Source: Prorocentrum cordatum (Eukaryota; Sar; Dinophyceae; Prorocentrales; Prorocentraceae). Taken from it: a DNA stretch of 64,000 bases. The notes under the pieces were generated by a model. It ran no database searches. It had not been told where the DNA came from and was given only the letters and a program-made list of their open reading frames with translations. Numbering within the stretch: the first letter of the stretch is position 1; each line of letters starts with the position of its first letter. The stretch covers positions 482,089 to 546,088 of the forward strand of contig CAUYUJ010019893.1 of the NCBI GenBank assembly GCA_963575745.1. The letters are read 5' to 3'. A program made the translations under genes and the position numbers. This document shows, one piece after another, positions 1 through 10,617 of this stretch.

Positions 1-43
1 GGAAGATCCTCCGCCCGTTCTTCTCCCCTCTTTTCGCCCTCAG

Positions 44-2281
44 CTCGGTCAAGTAGCGCTGGAGGGAGGTAACTTTGAATGGGCCGAGTCGCTGAAGATC
101 GAGCGGGAGTCACGTATGGTGAGAGACTCCAAGAAGGGGCACTGGGCCTCCGCCGACGACCTCTTGGCTATGTTCTCGTGGACCGAGCGGAACAAAGACG
201 CAGCCCACGGGCAAGGGACCTCCGCTTCCGGGGCAGATTAGTGGTGCCTTGCAGGAGCTTTTGCCTGTCAATCGTATGTTTTCCGGCGGCCGTGATAAAC
301 TTACGGCGCTTGCTGCAGCGCCCCATCGAGTAATGAGATGGGAAGGAGCTTCGAGGAGGCATGAGGACTAGGAGGGACAGGTGGATAATTTGATGGGCAG
401 TCGAGCTCTCCAATCTCTCTCGCAATTCATTGTTGCGCCATCGCGGCCCCAGGGCTTGAATGAGGGCTCAGAACGTGATGAAGCACTGCAAAGCGTTGAA
501 GAAGACGCGCATCAAGGTGGGAAAGGGGATTGGGGGAGGAGGGATGAGCATAAAGGAGGAGCGATGGAGAGGGATGGATACTCAAGGTAGGGAGGGGGCG
601 GGAAGGATGGAAAGATGAGGGGAGGGAAGTAGAGCAAGAAGTAAGGGAATACCGATGCAAGCGGTCGGCCTGTCTTAAAGATGGGGCTGGGCAGATCGAC
701 GAGCAGGATGGAGAAACGCTGTGCCGCAGGATCAACTTGGAGGACATCGAGAACGAGGACCTTCGCAGTCTTCGGTAGTGGAAGGGTTATTGCTGCGCCG
801 CTAGCTCCCCCCTCTTGCCCAATGAACTCCTCGGCGTGCGGCGGAACGCATGCCAATTGATGGGCATCGAATCAATCGATGCCAATCGAAAGCATGAGGA
901 GTTGAATGGGACCCCAAGCTGCCAGCGCAGGACACGGAGCAGACGTTGCAGACGACCTTCGGCACATCCAAGAAGGCCCTGGACCCCGAGCTGATTCGAG
1001 CCGCCAAGGCACCTCGTGTCAAGGCTGCGTTAACAGAGGACGGTGGTACGAGGGACGGGGGAGGGGAGAAACGAAGTATACAGGGTGATGGAGGGAGAGA
1101 GGGAAGAGCGGGGAGAAGGAACATGGAGATTGATGAGTCGAGGGATGGCTCCGACAGAGGCGATCGCCATCTAATCGCATCGCATTTGAGGCCGAGGAGT
1201 CCGACTCCAGCTACGAGTACTCGAGCGATGACGGTTCGGAGACTCAGGACCATCAGTCCAAAGTAGATGACGTCACACCCTTGTATCCTAGCTGGCAGGC
1301 ATAGGGCATAGGCGTCGAGGTAGGTTTCGACTCGAGAGTCAAAGTTCTGTCACCTCGATCGAGGGGTCGATCGGCCTCACCCTCATCCACGCTCCTCCTC
1401 TTAACATCCTCCTCCTTCTCCCCTCGTCCTGACCGTCTCTTTTTCCCTTCCTCCTGTTTCTCTTGCCCCTCTCCTCTGTCGCTTCTCGGCGTGAGGGGCG
1501 GACCGCGGCGGCTTCCAGCGATAAGGGCAACCCTGCACTCGCGACCGCGTTGGGGGAAGTGGCGCACTACGACACGCTGCTCTCTGGCCTTGACGTGGGA
1601 GGGGTGGCACCATGGTGCGAGTTAGCTTCCTCGAGGCCGTCGTAACGGATATCCGCGCTAGCTCATCGATGCCGCATGTCCTTTCGACCTCGACCGATCG
1701 ACAGAACGACCGACTGCACCCCTGAAGGCAGGCAAACCACCCCGAGGTGGCGCAAAGCAGGAGGAGGGGGAATAGAGGGAGGAGGCGTCCGGGTGACGAG
1801 GTTGAGTGAGCGAGTGAGTGAGTGATAGGGGCAGGAGCACATGAGGATCGATGGTTTGCGAGAGTATGCGAGGGCAGGTCAAAGCCCACCCCTGGCCGGC
1901 ACCCTTCGCAGCGCAGATCACCACGAGCCTGAACGAGCTCAGGAAGGCTACCGCGACCATCAAGAACGCTATCCAGGGAAAGTCACTGCTGGGCAGATGT
2001 GAGATCAGCTTGTGGTGAACGCACTGGGGGATATCAAGAAATTGATTCAGGATGGATTGTGAAATGGCATGGGGTGTGAGGGAACGGATAAGGAGGAGGA
2101 GGAGGAGGAGGTCAGGAGATGAGGGAGGATATGGTCGTGGAGGGCATGGGGTAGGTCCACGATGAGCCCGACTGAGAAGACTGCAATCGATGGCGTCCTT
2201 AGCGACGCGAAGCGCACGTGGGGTCTCATTTCGCCGATCATGGCATCGGTAGCGCAGGCCCAGGCCGAGCTGGCTGCATAA
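44..2281 (+). CDS. Multi-exon gene of unknown function (3' part)
   Basis: I do not recognise the function. Exon-like segments sit between AG acceptors and GT/GC/GA donors: 44 to about 210 (after CAG at 41-43, containing SKKGHWASADDLLAMFSWTE), 472-516 (encodes NVMKHCKALKKTRIK), 695-774 (starts IDEQDGETLC), 931 to about 1042 (FGTSKKALDPELIRAAKAP), 1191 to about 1260 (acidic, Ser-rich, EESDSSYEYSSDDGSETQ), about 1518-1640 (GNPALATALGEVAHYDTLLS), about 1912-2049 (LNELRKATATIKNAIQG, then a frame change, then NALGDIKKLIQ) and about 2169-2281 (ends ASVAQAQAELAA, stop TAA 2279-2281). The intervening DNA is purine- or pyrimidine-rich and has stops in the relevant frames. The 5' end lies outside the window. 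Helical, charged composition suggests a soluble protein. Exon limits are inferred by eye; the frame change near 2000 may be decay or error. Confidence 0.5.
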
Positions 2282-3428
2282 TGTTGCCGTCGGCAGTTCT
2301 AGATCCAGCCGCCTCTCCTTCTCGTGATTCGTGATGTGTGTGCATGTGCGTTCTGCCTATATCACGGTGGTTGTGAGCAATATTTCGTCTATTGCGTCAT
2401 TTATGTGCTCGGGCAATGCAATCACGGCTGCCGCGCGCACGCATCATGTTTGTCTATGTGTTGAGTGCTCTGGAAATACAAACACGATTTCGGTTCGCAA
2501 TTATTGTTTGGCCACTGTGGTCCTGGAAGCGCGATTTGCGTTATTGCATTGCCAACACGTTCGGTGGAAGTCAGACAGATCGAGCCCGTTCCCTTCACTC
2601 CTGGCCGCGCGGATCTGCGAAATTCAGGGGCCCTCCCGCCAGCGATGCGCAATCGGTTTCAGCTGCTTGCGGGCCCGACCTGTGTCGGGATAGCGCGAAA
2701 GACACTCGAGTGAGAGTGCGATGGCGCTCGGGACAAAGGAAACACGTTGCTGCTCTGCATGTGACACCGTCCCCCTTTCGATTGATGCCCGACTATCGGG
2801 GTTACATTGCTGTTGATGGTGGCGGGGATGGCCTGTGTGCCAGAGCATGTGTTCCAAATGCGTTGGGGTTGCACGCTTGCACTGTTTGCGGGGGAAGGGG
2901 CACTCGGTGTCCGATGTCGTGGGGTGATCGGTGACGGCACCATGTCTGAATGGGCACTCGACCGAAATATTGGACCCCATAACTGTGCATGCAAGCGTCT
3001 TCGAACTTCGACCTTCCAACTGTGCCTCCAAGTTTCCGTCACTACTGCGTGGCGCGCTATCATACCCATACCCCCTGGAGTCTTGATTTGTTTCACGCCG
3101 CTATCGTATATGATATAGATCACATATATATAGATATATGTGTATATATAATGTCGTCCTGATGGGAGGGGTGGTGGTGGAAGTTTAGTTCATCAGAGGG
3201 GGGGGGCAATCGTGCATCCCATTGCCAATGCTGACAATAAGATGCCCGATGCAGGACCGTGGTACTGTGCTGCGTCGTTCTGATGGCGGACGTGCCAATT
3301 GAGCAGGGTGTACTTGAGTGTACTATGAGTTGTGCATTGATGGGGGTGGATGCGCATACACTTGCATTGCAATTTTTGATGTTGCAGCGAGGGGTCGGAT
3401 CCGTAGCACTCACTTCTATCAAGTAGAT
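2282..3428. other. No recognisable gene; short AT palindromic tract
   Basis: Open frames here have no recognisable motifs and look like chance ORFs. An AT-rich, partly self-complementary tract of TATATA and GATATA words lies at about 3108-3152. The interval may hold the 5' region of the following gene. Confidence 0.4.
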
Positions 3429-5760
3429 ATGAAGGTTGCTTTTGTTGTGTTTGTTTGCCACGCACTTCTCATGAGTGCCAGGGCGGGCGTCGCTCGGTCG
3501 ATTATTGAGGAGGATGGCGATGTCACTTGGGATGGTGATCAAGGTGCGGGTCTTCGCAAGTACCTTCTAGAAAGGCACAAGGCAGGCGCGCTCACGGGGG
3601 TCGACGCGGCAACTATCAGTTACCACTGCATGAGAGCGGGGGGGGGGGCAGGGGTTGGAGATCTGGCGTTGGATCCCGCGAGATCGGGGCATGCAGCCGA
3701 GCACGTGCGACAGGTGCTCAACGAACGCCCTGCCGTCCAGTTGTATACAGTGAAGATGCCATCGTGGGACAAAGAATGTGATGCTAGATGCTACATTGAT
3801 TTTCCGTTTGTTTTGCCACGCGATTTGTTTGCTTACCATGTGAATAAAAAATCCAGGGCAATGGGATCCTTTGAGTTACGATGTGGACACGCTGCCAGTA
3901 GGTTGGGCGAACCACGATGTGGTCCGAGAGTGCCCAGAAACAATCGACGCCTTTAGGTTATTTCTCTGGCGCGGTGCCCCATGCAAATCGTGATAGTTTT
4001 TACTGTTATTACATGAGCTCAGGTCTTAGCCAGACACGGTACCTGCTCTGCACCTTGCGCAAGCAGGACTTGTGCAAGTGTGGCTGCGTTGGGAATTGTA
4101 ATTTCGGTTTGACCCAGCGTGTCCTGAAGTGGTCTTTTCAAGCTGTGGCCGAAGGAAAATTCCCAAGACGAGATCACAACAACATGCCTTTTAGCTGTGA
4201 CAGGGCGCTCTGGCGTGGATTTGACCTCGCCCAAGGGTGGAGGGGGGCCCTGACTGAGATCCGGATGGATCTCCTCGAAGTGACAGGCGCGCTGGGTTTC
4301 AAAACCTGGCAAAACCCTCGCAACCCGTGCTTCTGCTGCGACGTGCGCAAGGAAAATTCATGCCAGTATCCAGTGGCTATGCATCAGCTCCCATGGAACC
4401 TGCGAGACAAGGCAAGATACCAACTGATGCTGGATAATTCGGTCAAGGACGTCCATGTAGCAACAGAAGAAGCCCTCAATCGTTTACTCAAGAATTTGAA
4501 GATCGATGAGAAGGCTGGAGGACTGGTCACACAGCGCGCGCTCCCTGAATTCAACTTACCGAAGGGGTGCCGTTTAATTGAGAACGACGACGCGCCTGAC
4601 ATCCATCGCCTGAGCGAGGTCCAAACACCAGCGGCTCTGATCTTCTTTAACGCAGTGAATGATCAAGGTCTGGATCGCGTGTGCGCTCTGTTTCAAATCC
4701 CTGGCGTGTCTATCCATACATTGATGTTGGATGGCATGCACATTATTGGTTTTAGGAGTGACGCAGTATGTGATTGCCAAAGTATTTTATTTATTGATCA
4801 AGAACAATTTTGCTCAGTCTGGCAAGGGCAGAAAAGCGCAAAGGTGGCACGACAACGTGCTTGCACTTCGGCGCAGAATACGGTCGTTCTACGTTTTCAC
4901 TTGAGCAAACAAAAAGAAAGGGGCTAAGAGCATGATCGGCAGATTGACTTTAAAAATGTTCATGCCTGCCACGCAGGGGAAGATTCCACGGCTCAAGGCC
5001 AAAGCGGCCGAGACGAGAACCTTGGTGCCGCTGCCCCCCATGCTTTGTCGTGAATTCCTTGGGTGTCTCGGCCCGCGCAAGGCGTCTCTTGTAGTTGCAT
5101 GCGGGCACCTGGCCACTGTGCACAAGTGCATCAGGGCAGAGGGTCGCCATATGCAGGCCACGGCTGCGCATACCCTTCATAAGCGAGATGGGACCGCGCA
5201 TGGGGCGCATGCCACGTCATGGATGGGACTTCGATCCCTCGTGCGCCACGTTCATATTGGATTCGCCTTGAACCCTCTGTTGCCACGTTCTTGTTGGATT
5301 CACCTTGAACCCTGTTGCCACGTTCTTGTTGGATTCGTCTTGAATCCTCTGTTGCCACGTTCTTGCTGGATTCGTCTTGAACCCTCTGTTGCCACGTTCT
5401 TGCTGGATTCGGTTTTTGTCGGCTTGGGTTTCGCCTCTGTTGCCACGTGTTCGCTGGATTCGGGTCAAGTCGGCTTGGGTTTCGCATGTTGGGCGGGCGC
5501 ACATGCATGTTTCCTTCTCGCTGCAGACGAGTATGCATGCATTTCTGCGCGCATGGAAGGAGCACAGAGGGCGCGAAGTGTTCAAGTTTCACGTCGCTGT
5601 TCACCTTGCCCAGCAAGTCGCCGAGAAGGGCAACCCAAAGGCGTACTGGACATACCCCGACGAAGCAGAGAATCGATTGATGCAGAAAATTGCCAAGTCC
5701 CTCCATGGCGGTTCGACTTTTTATTCTGCGTTTTTCGAGAAGGTCCTCCCTGAGATCTGA
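3429..5760 (+). pseudogene. Member of an unknown multicopy family (copy 1)
   Basis: This is a frameshifted coding stretch whose order of motifs matches the copy at 34.26-36.02 kb. From N to C terminus: a segment around 3745-3850 (VKMPSWDKECDARC, FPFVLPRDLFAYHV); a shift to another frame giving VGWANHDVVRECPETIDAF at about 3900-3955; a shift to the frame read through 4927, with a Cys cluster LCKCGCVGNC near 4072-4100, KFPRRDHNNMPFSCDR near 4160-4203, a CFCC motif near 4330 and TLMLDGMHIIGF near 4721-4755; then a basic segment LKAKAAETRTL near 5000; and a final exon at about 5530-5760 containing GNPKAYWTYPDEAENRLM. The Asp-x-x-His context recalls transposases of CACTA/Plavaka type, but that is a weak inference. 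At least three frame changes and the inserted tandem repeat at 5240-5465 suggest a broken copy. Confidence 0.55.
5240..5465 (+). repeat. ~37-bp tandem repeat inside copy-1 gene
   Basis: About six diverged head-to-tail units begin GTTGCCACGTTCTTG and continue GGATTCG..CTTGAACCC. The last two units are altered, sharing TCGGCTTGGGTTTCGC. The array separates two coding segments of the surrounding family member, so it is probably intronic. Confidence 0.8.
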
Positions 5761-5904
5761 TCTCGGGGGGCCGGATCGGACTACGCACAATAAAATATCG
5801 ACCGCTGGAGAAAAGGGGGGGCTCGGCCGCTTTCTGCGTTGACCGATTCCTGCTTTTTCGGGGTTGTCCAGGCGTCTTGAGGGACATGATGTGATGACGC
5901 TTGT

Positions 5905-5966
5905 TTTGAACTATAGGATGGTGATGAGGATGGTGATGATGATGGTGATGTTGGTGTTTATGATGC

Positions 5967-5997
<31 letters not shown>

Positions 5998-6062
5998 GTT
6001 GATGTTGATGATAATGATGATGGCAGTGCTATTGATGATCATCGATGGTGACGTTAACTGGT
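5905..6062 (+). repeat. GAT/GTGATG imperfect microsatellite
   Basis: This is a degenerate run of GATGATG and GTGATG words. The Met-rich open frame across it is a consequence of the repeat and not a gene. Confidence 0.8.
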
Positions 6063-6395
6063 ACTGAGGACGTTACTTGGACGAGGGTTTCCCTTTTCGA
6101 GCGCCTGCTGCGGCTGAGCGACAGAAACCTTGTCGATCGGCTGCAAAACACGTGAGCGTGGGAGTGGGGTCGGCATGCAGCAGGGCACAAGCACAGGGCG
6201 CAGCTCCGAAGCCAGGTTTCGGGCTCCTCGTCCGCTTGCTCGTCCTCTTCCTCGTCGTCCTCATCCTAGTCCTCTTTCGCCTTCTTGCTCCTTTCCTCTT
6301 TTTCCTCCCCACACCCCGAGGGTTTTGCTTTCCGCCCGCCTGGGGAACGGATTCCGACCAGGAGCAGGGCCCAACAAGCAGGAGCAGGGACAACT

Positions 6396-6925
6396 CCTCC
6401 TCCTCCTCCTCCTCCTGCTCCTCCTCCTCCTGCTCCTCCTCCTCCTGCTCCTCCTCCTCCTCCTCCTCCTCTTCCTCCTCCTCCAACTTATACCCCTCGG
6501 CCCGACATCGATATATCGACGTGCAGTTTGTTCGTTGACAGATGGCCCACATGGGCGTGGCTAGAGGAGCCGAGGATTCACGCGCGATGGCAAGGGCCGC
6601 CGCCGCCGCCGCCGCAACGGCCCCCGCGGGGCCCCATCGCAGAGCCGAGCGGCGATGATCGACCGATCGATTTTCGATATCGCCGCTAGCGGCTCTAACA
6701 CAGAAGCCCCTCGGGAGCAACGACCCCGAAACGATATAGGACAGCGCACCACAGGCGAGACCGTGGCGCCCAAATATCACGACAACTGTATATTGAGGAC
6801 TCCCCATGTTCATGTTCCTGCCCGTCCTCTTTGCCCTGCCCCTCGTCCTCCCCTCCTCCTCCTCCTCCTCCTCCTCCTCCTCCTCCTCCTCTTTCCCCTC
6901 CCTCTCTTCCTCCTCCTCCTCCTCG
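6396..6925 (+). repeat. Two CTC triplet tracts with GC-rich spacer
   Basis: CTC/TCC triplet runs lie at about 6396-6484 and 6843-6925, with a CCG run near 6600-6615. Long Ser-, Leu- or Pro-rich frames (plus) and Glu-rich frames (minus) result from the repeats. I see no gene between 6070 and 7095. Confidence 0.8.
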
Positions 6926-7098
6926 CTGTTGGCTCGGCCTGTAGGCCATGGCGCAGCGCGTGGGCAGTAGGCCTATTCATCAACGTTCGAATTCTCGCTG
7001 AATTGAGCTATTTCCGATTTTCTCGTGTCTTGTTTTTTCTCGCAAAATTGTTTTTTTCCATGACGTCGTGATTTAAAAACAAGACAAGACCAGGCGTC

Positions 7099-9334
7099 GT
7101 GAAAAAAAACAGGACTCCTGGGGGTCTGGGAAACCCGGGGAGCCTGGGCCGAGACCACGTTTGGCAACTCATACGAGAGCTCGGGATCCGAGAAGAAGTC
7201 ACGAGACAGCTCCCTTTCACCCAATGGCTCGCGCCTGAGCCTGACGACACCTACTCAGCCCACCAGCCCTGGCTCGAGGTCCCTGGATCCAGAGGTGCAG
7301 ACGTTGACGCCACCACGGCGCTCCCAGTCCCGGAAGGTGTCTCGAATGCCCTGGACGCCCTGATCAACAGGCTGTCCAAGCTACACTGGGAGGAGCGACA
7401 GCGCCATGACCCCGGGAGAGTCACCCGGGGAAGGAGAGGCACCTCACAGACCCCCAGAACCGCCGGAGCGGGGGACAGACCCATGGACAACCCAGGTACG
7501 AGCCAGCGCAGAAGCCGCAGTCGGGCGAACAATGAGGCGGACGTGGCAGGTATGCAAGCAAGTGACGCCAGACCACCTACTGCGACAGGCCCTAGACCGC
7601 CAGCCGCACCTGCAAGCCCCGGGCTCCCCACGTCGGTGACACCACAGACTTGCGCAAACCCCAGCGGAGGGGCCAACGACAACCCGACACTCACCGCGCA
7701 GGGAACGCAACCTCGACGGCAGATGGCACCACAAGAGCAAAGTACGGCACCACCCTCCGTGGCCAGACCGGTCGGCGAAGGAGGACGAGGCCGCTACCCG
7801 GGCTGGCAGCACCGTCCAACTCCCACCCCGGACGACCTCTGCGATCCCCGCGACACCCAGAGAGGGACCAGCACGTTCACACGCCCCGGTCTGCGCCGCC
7901 ACGCCGAGCCCGGGCGTAGGCGAAGTCCCTTCCACAGCCTGCAGCGGTGCTGAAGCTGTGAGCCGAGATAGTCCTGACCCCGCGGAACCTCCCGAGAGAC
8001 ACATCGGCGTGAACACCCCTGGGAGCCCACGGATCTTTCAGGATGAAACAAACACCAACGCTGAGCTGCGATCGACCGGAGGGTGTGGAGCCGCGACTCT
8101 CGACAGTACAGAGAAGGCTCGGGGTACGGCCCCGGCTGCCAGCGCTACAGACGCGGGGGGCGCGGCGTGCAACGAGGACGCACCTCCACGGGTCCCCGCG
8201 GATCCGGCGACAGTCCAGAGCAGGAGACCGCCGCCGGGCACGGCGCCTAGCACTTGCAACGACCCCCTGGGGCGAGGAGACACACCACGAGCTGGGCCTG
8301 AGCTCCCCCCATGCATGGACGCGGACTGGAGACGGGAATCTGCAGTCATGGCGCGTACGCTCAGACTGGCGCAGGTACATGCCTCAGACGGCGCAGGCAC
8401 CCCCCCCTCCGAAGCCGAATGGAGCCAAGTACTCAGTGTGATCGCATGGGCTGCAGCGATACCCCAGCTGGACAAAACTGTCAGAGACCTTCACCAATAG
8501 CTTGGACTCGCCACGCGAATCCCAGACGCCTTCGGCGCTTACTGGACTACCCACCCACCTCTGGGCACGCGCAACCCCGCCGGCAGGAGGATAAACTCAC
8601 GCCAAGCAGCTCTGACTGCAGACGCGGCCTGCGCTCAGTTGAGGCAACTCGCAGGCGGTCCGGCCTCGCGCTCGGACAGTGCGTCGAGGCCAGACGCCCC
8701 CTTTCAGAGCCTGACGCCAGCCATGCTCCGCACCATCCTGCGCGCGGGTGCGGGCCCCCCTTTCTCGGATGATAGGGACCAGGTCCTGAGCGAGACGGTG
8801 GAGGCCTCTCCTAGGAACCTACGCAGTACCGGTAGCACCGCCCGGCTCGCCGGCACTCCCAGACCTGCACGTGCCCCGGCCAGCACTGCCGTGAGCACAG
8901 CCGACGGCGGGCAAATCAGACGCGCCCGTCATCGAAGCTCGACCGGACCGCGACCGGTAGCGCCCAGCACCCAGCCCCAGACTACCGCCGCTGACAGGGC
9001 CCGTGGGAGTCCGACCCACCGGCCACCCAGAGGCAGAAATGACGGCACGCGCAGGACCACACTACGCGGTGTGACACGACGCAGGGCTACGGGCAACGCA
9101 GACAGGGAAAGGTCCACCTGACCAGACAGCAGACCTCCCCACCCAAGAACTCTGGTCGACCTTTGGGAACGCTCCCGCCCAGGGGAGGGCCCTCCCACCG
9201 GGGTCGCAGGAAGAGGTACCACAAGGCGGGCGTCCAGACCGGCGAGTGCGGAGGGCGCACGGATCCGCAGGCCGCGGCCCCGACCCACTGTCTTCCTACC
9301 AGACGAGCCCACGGCCGCCCCCCAGCCTGCCGAC
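7099..9334 (+). CDS. Low-complexity N-terminal region of composite retroelement
   Basis: Consecutive open stretches in changing frames (7099-7953, 7958-8500, about 8510-9121 and on to 9334) encode a Pro-, Arg-, Thr- and Ala-rich protein with almost no hydrophobic core. Short charged helical pieces occur, such as NALDALINRLSKLHWEERQR at about 7342-7401 and MARTLRLAQVHASDG at about 8349. The base and amino-acid style is the same as in the methyltransferase and LINE segments downstream and there is no gap before them, so I place it as the N-terminal (gag/ORF1-like) part of the same element. No zinc knuckle or RRM was recognised. The start at 7099 is only the first ATG in the longest frame; the true 5' end of the element is unknown. 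Confidence 0.4.
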
Positions 9335-10555
9335 ATGCTTCAGCAGGTTTGGGAGCGACATAGGGACGGGCGAACTGGCCTCTCCCCAGTCACACCTGCT
9401 GACACGACGCTTGCTGCGTACCAGGCCGCGGGCCTGGACACTGCACAGATCATCAACACACTAAGGACCCTCCAGCAGGATGGCCTCTTTTCCAGTGTTT
9501 CCCCCGACGGCACTTGGGACATCGCGGGACACCTCAGGCTCCACCCCATCAGTGATCCCAGACATGGGGAGGACTGGACGCATGACTTCACCCAGCAGAC
9601 GAGGGCGCGCATAGTCAACCCCCGACCTGGCCCGAGTGCCACTGTGGGAGCTAGTCTTCATCTTGTATCACTCTTCGATGAATGGGGCCTGGCGAGACTT
9701 GCGGTAGGCGACCTCCTAGCCAAAGTCGCCGCGACTTCTCGGTTCAGATCTTCCGCGTTCGTCGAGTTCAGCGACGAAGCTGCTGCTCGGGTGGAGAGGC
9801 GTTGGGACCGGGACGCTGCCACGCGCTTTGATGGAGGACCCCCGCACATCGGGTTGGGAGCTAATGTGTGGGACCTCCTGAGGGAGGACGACGGTCGGAG
9901 TCCCTGGACCGACCACCTCAGAACCCTGGACCCTGGAAGCTTACTCGTCATCACAGCGGGGCTCCCAGGTGCCAGCCTTTCTGCAGCCAGCCAGCACGGA
10001 GGGCTAGATGGACTTGCGGGTTCCCAGACAGTGCAGTTCTTCGCCGTGCCTCTCCTGTGGAACGCCGCCCGCAGACTCGGCCCGGACGTCCACGTCATAA
10101 TATGCTGCGAATGTCCAGCCACCATCCTACAGGCACACAAGGAGGCAATGTGCACTGCACTGGGGGAGCTCCCCCCAGACTGGGCGGTCCGCATTGATTA
10201 TGCGGCCACAGTCGCCAGCCCGAGGGACCGATTGTGGGTCAGTAATTGCCCTCCCGCGGAGGACCTAGTTACGCACCCTCGGCTCCCCAGTCCCTGGGAA
10301 AGGCAATGGACTTACAGACCTGACGGGCACGTCCCTCCCTGGACCCAGTCCAAGGCTCCTGCCAACGCCCTGGAGGCAATAGTCCCTTGCAGTTACCAGA
10401 CACATCCCCTCTGCTTGCTATGCAATGGGGACAGCAGCCACAGATGGCTCCTCCGCACCCTCGTCGACACCAGGAATTGCATCATAAACATTCTTCAAGA
10501 GACCGGAGCCGAGCGCAACTTCCTGGGCTGCACGGAAGGACTGACGCTCGTCTGC

Positions 10556-10558
<3 letters not shown>
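9335..10558 (+). CDS. DNMT3-like cytosine methyltransferase domain, catalytic Cys lost
   Basis: The frame reads through to a GA microsatellite. Numbering from the ATG at 9335, it shows the C5-methyltransferase motif series. Motif I is SLFDEWGLA (residues 112-120; DNMT3 has SLFDGIATG). A motif II-like FVEFSDEAA is at 142-150. A motif III-like Asp is in GANVWDLL. Motif IV is ITAGLPGASLS (206-216), where Gly212 replaces the catalytic Cys of the Pro-Cys pair. Motif VI-like VIICCECP (254-261) keeps the Glu but lacks ENV. Motif VIII-like SPRDRLWVSN (295-304) keeps the Arg-x-Arg pair. Spacing follows DNMT3-type enzymes. As it stands it could fold and bind SAM but should not methylate cytosine. It lies immediately upstream of an EEP-RT-RNase H unit, matching what I recall of dinoflagellate retrotransposons carrying DNMT genes. 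Confidence 0.72.

Positions 10559-10615
<57 letters not shown>
10559..10615 (+). repeat. (GA)n microsatellite in coding region
   Basis: A perfect 57-bp GA run interrupts the coding stretch. Upstream sense is in one frame and downstream sense appears to continue in another, so variation in repeat number probably destroyed the ORF here. Confidence 0.95.

Positions 10616-10617
<2 letters not shown>

Noticed and set aside
10559-10615. Arg-Glu repeat protein domain
   Set aside because: It is a direct translation of a perfect GA microsatellite that also shifts the frame, so it is not likely a selected protein feature.
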